Position numbers and translations under genes: made by a program. Of a DNA stretch of 64,000 bases, positions 24,705 to 36,874 are shown one piece after another. Under the pieces are notes generated by a model. The model was not told where the DNA came from and ran no database searches. It worked only from the letters and a program-made list of their open reading frames with translations. Every line of letters begins with the position of its first letter. Positions within the stretch are counted from its first letter, which is position 1. Where the stretch lies: assembly GCF_014805685.1 (NCBI RefSeq), contig NC_060896.1, positions 8,894,889 to 8,958,888 of the forward strand, given 5' to 3'. This stretch comes from Silurus meridionalis (taxonomy: Eukaryota > Chordata > Actinopteri > Siluriformes > Siluridae).

Positions 24705-24830
24705 ATAAAGTGGGAGCTCTGTGGTTGTTGGACTTCTGATTTGATGGTTGTGAGTTCCAATCCCAGCAACTCCAAGCTGCTTTGAGCAAGGCCTTTAACG
24801 CTCATCTTCTATATTCCATAAAGGTAATGT
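24705..24830 (+). repeat. tRNA-derived SINE
   Basis: 'AGCTCTGTGGTTGTTGGACT' followed by 'GGTTGTGAGTTCCAATCCCA' looks like spaced RNA polymerase III A and B boxes. 'AGCTGCTTTGAGCAAGGCC' follows, a tail common in teleost SINEs. A reverse-orientation relative lies near 46750-46870. Confidence 0.6.
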
Positions 24831-25165
24831 CAGATATCAACAAATGCTGTGGTAAAAAAAAAAAAAACGTGCCTGAAGATATCTAAAATCTTGTTAGAAA
24901 ACGTACAGTAAAAGCTGATCAAGCTGGTAGCTTTCATGGAACCTGGATAGTTTATGTTCTTCAGAGATGTTTTGGATATCGATCGTTCTTGTAGTCTAAA
25001 TAGTATGTTGGAGAAATGTGAAATGTGAGAGTTCCCAACCAGTCCGATTCATTCTGCCTCTAAAGCTTGGGATGACTGTGCCTGGAATATTCTGCACATT
25101 CCCAATCCACACCATCAATTTTAATAATTCCTGTGATCTCAGGATGTTCTATTGGACCCTCATGT

Positions 25166-25227
<62 letters not shown>
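25166..25227. repeat. (CA)n microsatellite
   Basis: About 31 CA dinucleotides ending in GTGCGCGC. Confidence 0.97.
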
Positions 25228-25233
<6 letters not shown>

Positions 25234-25486
25234 GCACACACTCTTGTTAGACTGAGGCAGAAAGGTATGCTTGTGTCAGATTTTGTAATGTATGATTGTT
25301 AATTTTGCAAAATATTTTAAAGACTTCTGCTTAAACACTTTTTAAAGGGCCAACATGCTTATCTAATTTTTTTTTGCAACAGATGGACAGAAGCAGAGCT
25401 TAATCAGTTTTAATACAAATTTATTTGATTTGCATTGTCACATGCACAACATTAGCTAACCCACAGAACCAACAGGAATTGTGGGG

Positions 25487-25489
<3 letters not shown>

Positions 25490-25580
<91 letters not shown>
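25490..25580. repeat. (GT)n microsatellite
   Basis: About 45 GT dinucleotides. Complementary in sense to the (CA)n array 262 bases upstream. Confidence 0.97.
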
Positions 25581-25582
<2 letters not shown>

Positions 25583-25589
25583 CTACATG

Positions 25590-27670
25590 AAACATGAAAG
25601 TAGGCAAAGCCCTGACAAACAGATGCCTCCTCAAAACCTTCATGTCTCCTACCTAATAAGTATGCAGACTATTTAACGAGCATTTCCTTTACACATAGTC
25701 ACACCCCTTCATACACACACCCATAGCTTAAAAGAGCTAAATGTCTTTAATTACTGGTTCCACAGAGGGGAAGCCACACTGCTCTGTAGAGCACTGGTGT
25801 TGTTCTCTACAACCGATTCTACAGCCTAACAGATGGGGTTGTTGGTTGGGCAGCTTTATTATTATTATTATTTTTAGTAGTGGTAATAGTAGTCATGGTG
25901 GTGGTAGTAGTTTTGGTGGTTGTACCTAACATCAACTTAGCGAGGATTCTGTCCTGTATGCACGATTGCAGTTCCTGTCAGATGTGTTAATGTGTGGTTG
26001 AAACCCTTACGGTTGAATGGAAGAGATAAGCTGTATGATTATTATGTGTTGATTCATACAAGTTTCGTTTTCTGAAAATTGATTTTCAAATTCTTCTTTA
26101 CCACAGAGAATATAAACTAAAAAGACTAAAATAATTCTCTGTGGATATAAAAAAAACAATTTCAATTAAACAATCCAAGTTAAGGATGTTGTCTAGTGTC
26201 AAGGCATAGCGTTTTCATGTTTTGTTTTGCTTTTTTTATTTTTTTTTTATGAATAAATCATAGACTTGAATTTGGGATCATGTGATGCATCAAAAATGCA
26301 AGAAACATACCATATTGATTTTTTTTTTTTAATTTTTTATCTATTCCAGGTTTATGAAATTGCAGTCAATGTATTAAAAGTAATGTATCTTGAAAATATT
26401 TTGGGATCATTCCTGCATAGGCACACACATTCACGTTGCGTCATCTAGTGGCTATAGAGTGGCATTACATTACCTCACCAAACAATAGTTATAGTGCATT
26501 GTTGTTTTCCTTCAGCTTTCCACAAAGTTTTTACCTTCTCATTTTATCTGGGTATGGATCTACACCATTGTACTGGCTTGTGCAAGCCCACATTGGTTAA
26601 ATTTGTTGTCTGCCTGGGAACCTGGACCACTAAAAGGTACAGAACTGGGATCAGTTTAAAGTTCCTCAGATCAACATCCAAATCAAACTAAATACCACAG
26701 CCCAGTCATCATTCTTGTAGTGCTGGTACAGTGAAATAGATTTCTTATCAGAGCTTCCCTTTTGTCATGATACCAGCTGCTCCAATTTGAACACTTTCAT
26801 TGTTTCCTGCAATCACCCCAGCACCCCTGATCTCAGCTCATTATTTATTTAGCATCGGTCTGACTCCACCTCCTGAATTTTTTTTGTTTAATCAGTAAGG
26901 GATATCTGGGTGTGTGGGGAACGAGGAAACATTTCTGTTTAGGGTAATCTTGATTTTCCAGGACTGTACACAATGTTCAGCCCACATCTCAGTTAGCAGA
27001 TGCACCACAGACAATATAATTATATGACTTATAATGTAATTATAAGTCTGTTTATAAAATTAACAGGTACCAGATGTTCAGGGTCCACTTAGATGAACGC
27101 CTTTTGCTGGACTTGCTGTTGCTAAGCAGACACTTTCTTCTGCTTCATTCCGAAAAAGTAATTTTTATGTCACGCTGTTAGTTTTCTGATGTGATTAAGT
27201 AATAAAGTAGACAAATGAAACAAATATAATTCCACTATTGTTTTGCACAGATCTATAAACGGACTTTCATATATTGGGTTGCATATATGTTGCCAGGTTG
27301 TGCATCCTAATACACATTATATTTATATTATTAAATTAGGGGAAATTAATAAAAATGTTCCCTGCAAAATAAGCATCTTATTGTTGATGTAACATCCACC
27401 TGTAGTAGGCTTCAGTTTAATAAATAACAAGGGATACTCTTCCACGTCTAAAATTGCATACTGACTGGACTGTAATCTGTGGAATCTGGCAACCCACAGA
27501 ATCCAACAGGATCGTGGATTCTCAGCCAGGGTTGGGCTGGTAATAAAACACTCATAAGTGTAATGCTTCACTTCAGTGCAACATCAAGCGCAAGCCGCAG
27601 TGTAATCCTTTGCTTTGTATCGAAACTCTGCTCAGTCGGCTCCTTTTTTTCTATTCAGAACATCTGTGTT
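25590..27670. other. probable intronic sequence, no gene seen
   Basis: A (TTA)n/GTAGTGGT triplet-rich patch lies at 25855-25920. No exon with homology was recognised. The last part may hold the promoter of the alternative fam107b exon at 27684, but no TATA or GC-box cluster is convincing. Confidence 0.4.
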
Positions 27671-27683
27671 AAATTAATCTGAC

Positions 27684-27726
27684 ATGGACACAGTGTTCAG
27701 GTACTCTGAGTTCCCTCTCCTGCCAG
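27684..27726 (+). CDS. fam107b: fam107b alternative first coding exon
   Basis: ATG at 27684 in a good Kozak setting (G at -3, G at +4), preceded in frame by TAA at 27675-27677. It encodes MDTVFRYSEFPLLP plus one base and ends at the donor CCAG|GTGAGA. Joined to the acceptor at 28857-28858 it stays in frame through [18 protein letters not shown] into the normal start Met at 28912, giving a 166-residue form with 32 extra residues. The frame compatibility across two clean splice sites is the evidence. FAM107 genes are known for alternative 5' exons, but expression here is inferred. Confidence 0.6.
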
Positions 27727-28858
27727 GTGAGATTTTCAATATGGTTTCAATATGTGATTTATAGTTATTGTAGTAGGGGAAAGTAAATGCTTTTCTATTT
27801 TATTCTCATTTTGTGCTGTAACTTCATTTTACATATGGAAAGAACTAAAGATACTGCACTATACTTTAATAGTAGATGGTTTAGAGATGGCCCTCGAGAT
27901 TGTTTTAGCGTATATCGTTAATATGTATGCTTTAAAACATGAACATTGTGCGTCATTAACATATACATAATGACCACTGATGTGTTAAATGTTTATTCCG
28001 AGGGCGAATTTAAGGTACAACAAATGAACGTTCCAAAATAACAGTATTATTTATAAAGCTATTGTGCTATAGGGAATAATAGGCTATAACAATTCCCAGC
28101 AGTTTATCTAGTTTCCTCCTCAGGTTGTTATTAAGGCAATGTTTTCATAGAGGAATATTGTGTAACTCCGTTCACTCCTATAACAAAAAGATATTGACAG
28201 AAAGAAGTACCAGTAGCCTGTACTGATTTTAATATATGCCTTTTATGCATGATTTGCTAAAGAACTATTATTTTCTGCATTACTGGGATTAGTGTAGGCA
28301 GGCTATGTTTTTGTCAACTACAGCTTTTTAAAATAATAATTATGCACCCAAAAATACCCTAAGATTAAGATCAGTCTGTCAAGTTACAGCAGCTTGTGGG
28401 GTGATAATATTATGGACTATCAAAGAAAAATCAATCATTGGTGATCTCTGGTTAGGTACACTAACTTGACTAACTCTCCTGATATATAGGTTATTTTGTA
28501 TGTCTGTGGTTGTTTTTTTTAGATTCTGCATGCGTGTATGCTAGTTGAAAAAAATGATAGACAGTTTAAGTTCCCTTTGCCAAAAGGAAAAAAAAGTGAC
28601 TCTACAGGTACCTTTTGTTCTCAATGGTAAAGACATATGCTCAGATGTAGTCTCTAAGGTCCAATTATATGCAGTGATGTTCTTACTCAGGTAAAGATAC
28701 AGAAGAGACTTCAATGAACATGCTGTCATCACAAGTCTCTATCTCGATTCTTTTTTCTTTTTCTTTTAAGGGTGTTGTGCTTGGTCTTTACTTTATGGTC
28801 AGCGAACCCAAAAACTGACTCACTTCTTCATTTCTGTCTCTCTCTGTCTTTCGTTTAG
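27727..28858 (+). other. fam107b intron between alternative and shared exons
   Basis: Bounded by GTGAGA and a pyrimidine-rich acceptor ending TTTCGTTTAG. No repeat or other gene was recognised inside. Confidence 0.5.
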
Positions 28859-28911
28859 GTCTGGACCAGTCCGAGTTGCCAACAAGATTGTTGCCTCGTG
28901 TGCGGACCATC

Positions 28912-31900
28912 ATGGCAGAGCCTGACTACATAGATGGAGACTGTGACGAGCTCATTAGGCCTAAGAAACTCATCAATCCAGTGAAGACCTCCAGGAACCA
29001 CCAAGATCTCCACCGGGAACTCCTTATGAATCAGAAGAGGTAACCCTTTAAGTAGTCTTTCTTCTTCTCTCTCTTACAGCTCATTACAGCTCCTTTTTTC
29101 TGCTTTGCATTAGGACTGATCATTTGAAGAATATGTTTACATATTACAGTTATTTGAGTTTTTTTTGTGTCTCAAACTTGTCTTTTACATTTACTTTCCG
29201 CTATCTACCAACCAATTGTAGCTTATCATCCTTGTAAGCTTCTGCATGGTATTGTAAAGCAAATGACCTGAGCTGTCACAGATAGCTTGCTTTTATTACA
29301 TTTTCTCCATTATGAGAATATATTAGAACGAACATTTAATATATACCTGTAAACCACTACTGGGCTGCTGTTCTAGTAATTAATCAACACTCTCTAACCA
29401 TTCAGATTCAAGCAGTATTTAAATACCAGGCTTTGGCTTTTATGTGGTTCAATGCCTCTGTACACTCCATAGAGGGGAAAAAACTACTTTAAATTGTTAG
29501 AACTGCCAATTTCTGATGTAAAACATTTTCCTGGCAGGCCATTTTGTACCGTGCTGTCTGTCTCTAAGTAGACAGGAATGCTTAAAAGCTAAGAAGCAGC
29601 CAGTAATGTCTGTCTGTCCCTTTTTCTGTTGCTTAATAGTTATTTGCTCTGGATTGATAAACATACACTCCCACGTGCATATTATTTGTTTAGCAGCTTT
29701 AAGGAAGTGCCATGGAAGGTTTATGACAACACTAAAGTAGTTACCCGGATGCTTGGATAATAAAATGTCCCCTCCTTATATACATTAGTCTATTACAGCT
29801 CTAAAGTGGTTAACTATCATTGCTGCTGCTGGTAGGCAGAATTGGTAGACTAGCAGACCTTCAGTGTATTTGTTTGACTTGGTGTGTGTGCGTGTGTGTG
29901 TGCGTGTGTGTGTGCGTGTGTGTGTGCGTGTGTGTGTGCGTGTGTGTGTGCGTGTGCGTGCGTGTGCGTGCGTGTGCGTGCGTGTGTGCGTGCGTGTGTG
30001 CGTGCGTGTGTGCGTGCGTGTGTGTGTGTGTTTTGACTAAAATTGTATCAGATTTACGCTGTCTGGATGGGCTCAGATCCAGCAGTGATGCGTGACAATC
30101 ATAGGGATGAGCAGCAATGAACAGTTACATAAGCAGCAGTACAGCATCATCCCTAACATCACTTTGTTTCATGCCCTCTTTCCCTTCCGTCTCACACTCT
30201 CTTTCTCTCCCACTTTCTCCCTGCCTCTCTTATCTTCATCACTTCGAACTGTTGGTAAGCATATTAAAGAATAAACTGGTCCCAGAACTGTTTCAGCAGG
30301 CAGAGCAGGATGTGAAGAGCAGTGCGTGATCGAGGCAGACTACAATGTCGTTTACGGATTACATAACAGTGGGTCTGTGTGAGCTGGGGGAGTTTATGTA
30401 ATAAAGAGTTTGCCCTCTGCCTTTTATTGTGGTGGAGTTTGGTCATGGAAAGTGCACTGGAGAGATTCTCTGTCTGAGAATCGCTTCAGTCTTTCAGTCT
30501 GCACCGAATGAATCGGCAGACAAGTAAATCCCGAGAGTGCTTTAACTTCTCTCATATTTTTGTTGCATTGGCGTACTTGTAGCTACCGACTCCTGAAGAT
30601 TAATGAAGGATTATTGATGTCCGTAACAGGATTCAGTGTGCTTTTTTTATTTTTTTGTGGTCAGCTCACAAGCAGGTTTTCTATAAAAACCTATTCTTCA
30701 AAACATTATACCATCACATTGTTATTTTTTATACTAAGTGAATACTGTCCTGCAGTTTATAAATTCAAAATCAAATCCGTCGCTATACACAGTACAGTGT
30801 AACAACATAGAGGTGATATTTGGGTGCTGGAGATGGGAGTGTCTTTGTGTGTGAGATCTATGTACGTGAACAGCCAAATATTTGCTATTTATAGTAAGCT
30901 ATTATACAGAAAATATATGTGATTGCCTTTGCACAGTGAAAACCATCTTCAGTGACTGTATTAGTTTTGGTCAGGATGCTGGTAATTCACTGGGTGCAAA
31001 GTGGGAATACAGAGAGTCATGCAAACCATTCCTGTTTATGCGTTATATAATATAGTATAATAATATTATGCAATAACGGGATAGCATGGCTAAGCAACCT
31101 CTTTCAAGGATCATAGATGTTAAAAAAATGTTTCATTGTAGATTTACACCTTTTCTGTTTTCCAAAATCCTTGGCCATGTCCTTTTCATCATGTTCATGT
31201 TTTTGTCAGAACAGAGTGCTGCAGCATTGCTTTAGAGCAGTGGTCCCCAAACTTTTTTGCGCCACAGACCGGTTTAATGTCGGACAATATTTTCACGGAC
31301 CGGCCTTTAAGGTGTGGCGGAGAAATACAACACAATGAAATGATAAAAACTGGTATTTTCTAAATATAATAATTAACATAAATCCACTGTGTTGTGTTTT
31401 GTTCATTTTGCTAGCGTGGGGGTTTCAATTTAGTGGTAATGTATTATGTGTTACCGGCCAGAGCAGCCCCTTTAAGAAGGCATCTTGGCCTGCATCATGA
31501 GTGAGTCATAGACACATGTGGCGAAGAGAATCCGGTAATTTTCCAAAAAAAACATTGTTCAGAATCAGATAATAAATTAAACGGAAATAATGTAAGTTAT
31601 GTATTCTTTCTGTGCGGCCCGGTACCAATTGACCCACAGACCCGGTGCTGGTCCACGGCCCAGAAGGAAGGCTCTTCTGAAGCTGGCTCACAAGAAAGCC
31701 CGCAAACAGCTTGCTGAAGACAGTCTGTCCAAGAGCATGAATTACTTTACATAAGTTTTATGAATTACAAACACACTACCAAGATGACAACTGCCTTGCT
31801 GAGGAAGCTGGAGGTGATTTGAGTGGCCAAGTATGTCTTGAGCTCTGAAACCTATTGAGCACCTGTGGGGCATCCTCAATCGCAAGGTGGAGAAGCGCCA

Positions 31901-34447
31901 TGTATTTAACATCCAGCAGCTCCGTGGAGGCGTGGAAGAGGATCCCAGCTACAACCTGTGCAGCTCTGGTGAATTCTATGCACAAGAGGATTAAGGCTGT
32001 GCTACATAACAATGGTGCTTACTGAATTTACACTTTAAACACAGTTTTGACATGTTCACTTCCGGTGTACTTACTTTTGTTTCCAGTTATGTAGAAAATA
32101 ATGGCTGTATCTTAAGCTATTTTTAGAGGACAGTAAATCTGTGCTACAGAACGTATGAATAAATAGTTGTGAGGGATGTACTAACTTTTGTGAGATACTG
32201 TATGACATAAACTTGATGGACTGCTCACTCATGTGTCCATTGGACCAGGCCAAAATAACTGTTTTGTTCTCTTAGGTTGGAACAATTGGAATTTTTAAAA
32301 AAAAATTACCTCAAGCTTAATATTCAGAAGAAACACAAGATGTGTGCTATTGATGAGTAACTGTATTTGGTTTGCCTGGGATGCTGTAATGGTCAACCCC
32401 AAGTCAGATTGTCGTAACTAAAAGCCATTCATTACTGCCATTAATATTTTTTTGGCCATTTTGTTGATTGTCATTACCAGCCATCACTGTTAATGCTGGT
32501 GAAATAATGTGGGGAATGTGTTATGTACCAGAAATAGACATTGCAAGGGTGTTAACACAACAATAAAATTTAACCAGATGAATCAAAGGTCATTTGGAGA
32601 TGTTTTCAAGAATTTTTAATCAGTAACAATGGAAGATAGACTTTACAGCTTCACAGTAGGTTATTGCTATATTGATGTTCCCTGACTTCATAATGTTTAT
32701 TTGTTTATAGTAATTTTAATAGTAGTTACTAATAATAGTCACAGTCTACTTTAGTTCAGGTAAATTTTGATAAACTTATACACTTCACCATGTATTCAGT
32801 CGAAACTTAATTTTGGTTGAAAAGGGCAGAATGTGACTGTTTTGTTCTATTCAGGTTTGTTCTGTCATGCAAGCGCATCTCATTTCGGTCATGCTTTACC
32901 ATTCTCTGGCCTTTGTTGCTTTGTCTGGTTTTCTCTCTTTCTTTCCAGATGTTGTCGATTTCTTTTAGTCAGACCATTCTTCAGCACAATGGCTTTTAGA
33001 TGCCTTGCCATGCCCGAACAAATTTCATACCCTGTTTTTAGGCCAGTAGTAAGGATTTATCCCTGGTTCCTTCCTAAATGGTTATTTCACACAGTGTGCA
33101 CACTACCACGTTCTTTCTGTTGTGCAACCAGAAAGTGTAAGCGTGAGGGTTATCACACCATCCATGTTCCTCTGAGACATTTGCGGCTCATCTTTGCGTG
33201 AGAAACATCTCTGTTCTCATGCAGTGTCATAAAGCAACTGAACACATACCGAATTCCCCTTTCTCTATATGAGCGCTCACAGATGCCAACGACTGCCCGT
33301 TTCACCCAGAGAGCAGAGCTAATCATGCATGGCTACAGATGGCCATTTAGTCCCCATTGTGTGGTGTGTACATGTGAAGCAGGCAGACATTATATAAGAT
33401 CGTAACCTCACATTATGTAACGTTCTCTGATCTGGAGAGAGGTTTTTCCGGGATGACATTTGCTGCCACCATTGCTCGATGCCAGCCAGCCATTGCATTT
33501 CGATTGGCGTGTGTTTTCTTATCGTGCGTGTTTTTGTGTCCTAGGGGTCTGGCTCCCCAGAACAAGCCTGAGCTACAAAAGGTGATGGAGAAGAGGAAGA
33601 GAGATCAAGTGGTGAAAGCTCAACTGGCAGAGCAAGAAGCTCATAAGAAGCACAGTGACCTGGAGATCGAACTCATGAAGAGACAGCAGAAACTTGAACA
33701 GGTATATATGAAAGATTTTTTTGTGTAGCTTTTCAGAACAGGAATCTAGTTAATACCAGATCCCATTGAAATGAATGGGGGGAAAAAACTATTTCATGCA
33801 ATGTGGGTCACCAGAATAAATGGCACAAGCTCACAAGATGAACAACATTTAATGTGAATGTGCAGTGCTCTTTAAATGTAAAACGGTTTAAATTAAGCTA
33901 CTAGTTTGTTTACATTTTAGGAAATTATGCCAACTGTCATTTAATGTAAATGATGCAAACAAGTACAAATCAATTGTGGGTATGTAACATTTTTTTTTAA
34001 AAAGTCCCACAAACTAAATGATGAGCTCCAGTGATGTAGCTGAGGTTGAGAAACTGCTAGGGAGAGAATTCACAGGCCATGCTGAGAGTGCTGCCATTTT
34101 CACCTCCTAGTGTTCTCAGTGATTCTGGGAGTGTTGGGAAGAACATAGAACAAGAACATAAAGAACACTCAAAATTAGGATACTTTGGAGTTAAATGTGA
34201 ATACAGATATGAATGTTTTGGTGCATTGAACAGAAACAGTGCACACACACATCCCAAGGTAGCAAAAGTTTACGTTAGTGTTGCATATATAAATTGACTG
34301 AAATGTCTTCCTGTCTTTTCACTCTAGTTGGAGCTGGAGCAACAGAAGATGGACGAGGAGCAGGAGAACACACCAGAATTTGTCAAAATGAAAAGCAATC
34401 TAAGAAGAACCAAGCAGGAGGTGGAGGAGCAGGAGCGAACCAATTAG
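28912..34447 (+). CDS. fam107b: FAM107B, actin-associated coiled-coil family protein
   Basis: Three exons: 28859-29039 (ATG at 28912), 33545-33701 and 34328-34447. All junctions are GT/AG and in phase. The 134-residue product is close to the 131 residues of human FAM107B. The N-terminal half has the family signature '[20 protein letters not shown]' followed by '[20 protein letters not shown]'. The rest is a charged coiled coil (about residues 55-120: '[20 protein letters not shown]', '[20 protein letters not shown]') ending '[10 protein letters not shown]'. '[19 protein letters not shown]' separates it from FAM107A. The family is linked to F-actin binding and stress responses, and mammalian FAM107B is reported as heat-shock inducible. 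No signal peptide or membrane segment is seen. It is complete and intact, with A at -3 and G at +4 of the start. Confidence 0.96.
29881..30030. repeat. compound (TG)n/(CG) alternating array
   Basis: About 150 bases of strictly alternating purine and pyrimidine. First come ten-base GTGTGTGTGC-type units, then six-base and eight-base units with more CG steps. The regular CpG spacing shows a higher-order repeat, not random interruption. Confidence 0.92.
31229..31670. mobile_element. hAT-family non-autonomous element, truncated
   Basis: Left terminus 'CAGTGGTCCCCAAACTTTTT' then 'GCGCCACAGACCGGTTTAAT'. The inverted counterpart near 31615-31668 ('GACCCGGTGCTGGTCCACGG') lacks the outermost bases, where a Tc1-like fragment takes over. 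No transposase frame. Confidence 0.65.
31664..32206 (+). mobile_element. Tc1-like element 3' part (family B)
   Basis: The first bases continue a transposase frame ('[15 protein letters not shown]' type), then the '[18 protein letters not shown]' block, '[19 protein letters not shown]' and '[20 protein letters not shown]'-like wording with frame changes. The right terminus is ACTTTTGTGAGATACTGTAT, ending near 32206. The left half of the element is missing. Confidence 0.7.
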
Positions 34448-35385
34448 ACACGTTGCCGTAGATTTGGAAAATGTCCATGGCACATGATGACATGGCAACT
34501 GGACTGCAGTTTATGGGGGTTTCCTGGTGTTCTTGCTCCATGTGTTCCTGTGAAAATAAGTGACCATGTTTGGTTCCTTTTGCCTGCTTGCAGACATGAC
34601 CAGTATTAACTTAACCTCTTTATGCTGAACACCTGCAACAAACTAAGAGGGTGAAAGAAAAATAAACACACTCTGAGACATGACAAAGCATCCTGGTCTT
34701 CACGGGCTGCGGGTGTTTGGTGAACTTGCATCGCAAGACAAAAAGAACCTATACAGAGTCTTTCCATTTGTTTCTCTTTCTTTTCTTTTTTTGGAAAACT
34801 TAAAACCACTTAAAGAATTTTTTTAATTTTTTTTATCCCCACATTGAAATGGGACACTGGATGGACTCTTGTAAGCCAAAATAATGAGATTTCTTTTTTC
34901 TTTCTGTTTTGCTTTGCCTTGGGATGGAGAGGGTCTCCTGAGGACTTTCTGACTTCATAATCAAAACAAAAAAATCATGTCATTTCAATTTTGAATTATT
35001 GTCAGTACATTGTTTCAAGATTTGTTGTGTGATGTACAGAGCGTGCGGGTTTATTTTTTTCCATTTCCCATATTTGTGCACTCATCTCTTTAAAGCAATA
35101 GTAGATCTAGGTTGATGTGTTTTCAGGTTTTTTTTTTTTTATTTTTACATAAAATATTGTTCAGTATGTTATTGAGTGCTGTGTTAAAGCACTCTGGAGA
35201 TGTTCCACAAGGGAGTAGCTGGTAGAGTTCGAGAAGCTCTAGAAACAAAGCCTTGGTTTGTTAGTTCAGTATTGAAAACTCTTAGATTTATGTAGATTTG
35301 AGCCAATAATGAACCGGTGATGCTGACTTTAAAATTGTAAACCCTCTTTTAATAAATATTATTTTGTCATGTTACTTTGCTCATT
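34448..35385 (+). other. fam107b: fam107b 3' untranslated region
   Basis: Runs from the TAG at 34445-34447 to a canonical AATAAA at 35351-35356. The cleavage site is estimated 15-30 bases further. It is A/T-rich with T-runs (35129-35142). Bases 34602-34767 have a second, diverged copy at 38391-38543 plus 39681-39700. Confidence 0.75.
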
Positions 35386-35511
35386 ATTATTTCCTAAAAC
35401 TATCAAGGTACTGGTCAATTACAAGATTCATTATTTTTCACACTTTTATTTAAAAAATGTAAATATGTGATTATGAAAAGATAAGTTGAAAGATGCTAAG
35501 CTTAGTTTTGA

Positions 35512-35516
<5 letters not shown>

Positions 35517-35592
<76 letters not shown>
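35517..35592. repeat. (TA)n microsatellite, left of Tc1 insertion
   Basis: About 38 AT dinucleotides abutting the left terminal repeat of the element at 35601. Confidence 0.97.
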
Positions 35593-35600
<8 letters not shown>

Positions 35601-36150
35601 CAGTACAGACCAAAAGTTTGGACACACCTTCTCATTCAAAGAGTTTTCTTTATTTTCATGACTGACTATGAAAATTGTAGATTCACACTGAAGGCATCAA
35701 AACTATGAATTAACACGTGGAATTATATATGGAATTATATACATAATAAAAAAGTGTGAAACAACTGAAAAATGTCATATTCTAGGTTCTTCAAAGTAGC
35801 CACCTTTTGCTTTGATTACTGCTTTGCACACTCTTGGCATTCTCTTGATGAGCTTCAAGAGGTAGTCACCTGAAATGGTCTTCCAACAGTCTTGAAGGAG
35901 TTCCCCGAGAGATGCTTGGCACTTGTTGGCCCTTTTGCCTTCACTCTGCAGTCCAGCTCACCCCTAAACCATCTCGATTGGGTTCAGGTCCGGTGACTGT
36001 GGAGGCCAGGTCATCTGGCGCAGCACCCATCACTCTCCTTCTTGGTCAAATAGCCCTTGATGCCTTCAGTGTGACTCTACAATTTTCATAGTCATGAAAA
36101 TAAAGAAAACTCTTTGAATGAGAAGGTGTGTCCAAACTTTTGGTCTGTAC

Positions 36151-36152
<2 letters not shown>
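35601..36152 (-). mobile_element. Tc1-like deletion derivative (family C)
   Basis: Terminal inverted repeats of about 90 bases: 35601-35700 begins 'CAGTACAGACCAAAAGTTTG', and 36061-36152 ends with its complement. The 552-base interior keeps, on the minus strand, the transposase start-proximal and C-terminal remnants ('[14 protein letters not shown]'-type block and 'RECQECAKQQSKGGYF'). Everything between is deleted. It lies in TA repeats, as expected for Tc1 target choice. It depends on a helper transposase for movement. Confidence 0.88.

Positions 36153-36232
<80 letters not shown>
36153..36232. repeat. (TG)n(TA)n microsatellite, right of Tc1 insertion
   Basis: TG run (36151-36168) then about 31 TA dinucleotides, then ACACAC. 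Confidence 0.95.
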
Positions 36233-36238
<6 letters not shown>

Positions 36239-36339
36239 AATTTACATATTTTGAGTATTGTGAGCACTGGTGATGGACAGATAGTACATGTCTGAGGACA
36301 GTGTGACAGCAGTGAAGTGTACAGAAGGAACGACTAACT

Positions 36340-36872
36340 TGTTAAAGGTGGACGTGAAGAGGTGCATCAAGGCTTGGCTCTGAGCCCTTTCCTTTTTGCA
36401 GTGGTGATGGACACGTTGAAGGACGAGGTCAGACAGGAGTGTCCATTGACTATGATGTTTGCGGATGATAGTTATTTCTGATAAGTGTAGGGAGCAGGTT
36501 GAGGAGAGCCTGGAGAAGTGGAGATACGTGCTGGAGAAGGGAATGAAAGTCAGTAGGAGTAAGACAGAGTAAATGTGTGTGAATGAGAGGGAGGGCAGTG
36601 GAGTGGTGTGGTTGCAGGAAAAGAGGTGGAGAAGGTGGAGGAGTTCAGGTACCTGGGGTCAACAGTGCAAAGTAATGGAGAGTGTGTTAGAGAAGTGAAG
36701 AAAAGAGTGCAGGCAGGGTGGAGTGGGTGGAGAAGAGTGATAGCAGGAGTGATTTGTGATAGAAGGGTAACTGTGAGAGTGAAAGGGAAAGTTTATAGGA
36801 CTGTGGTGAGACCTGCGATGTTGTATGGTTTGGATACAGTGGCGTTGACTAAAAGACAGCAACGCCTTGAGT
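36340..36872 (+). pseudogene. RTE-like LINE reverse transcriptase fragment (left arm)
   Basis: Translation in broken frames gives 'LFAVVMDTLKDEVRQ', then the catalytic 'MFADD', then 'EQVEESLEKWRYVLEKGMKV' and 'EVEKVEEFRYLGSTVQSNGE', with the last uninterrupted stretch at 36608-36886 ('VVRPAMLYGLDTVALTKRQQ'). Stops and single-base shifts disable it. It is the inverted duplicate of 40640-41105. The 3' end present in the other copy is deleted here. Confidence 0.8.
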
Positions 36873-36874
36873 AC

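Larger units (their letters stand above)
29040..33544 (+). other. fam107b intron 2 (shared-exon numbering)
   Basis: About 4.5 kb between GTAACC and TGTGTCCTAG. It carries a GT/GC array (29881-30030), a hAT end (31229-31670) and a Tc1-like 3' piece (31664-32206). The rest, including 32260-33440, shows no gene or clear repeat. Confidence 0.7.

Noticed and set aside
24705..24830. Possible functional tRNA gene
   Set aside because: A- and B-box-like motifs are present but the sequence does not give a cloverleaf and has a SINE tail.
25425..25676. Cys-Val repeat protein frame
   Set aside because: It is entirely a (GT)n microsatellite product with no splice or motif support.
29820..30095. Cys/Val/Arg-rich frame across the GT/GC array
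   Set aside because: Simple-repeat translation in the intron of fam107b.
31117..31338. 73-codon frame over the hAT left end
   Set aside because: Composition follows the transposon terminus; no homology.
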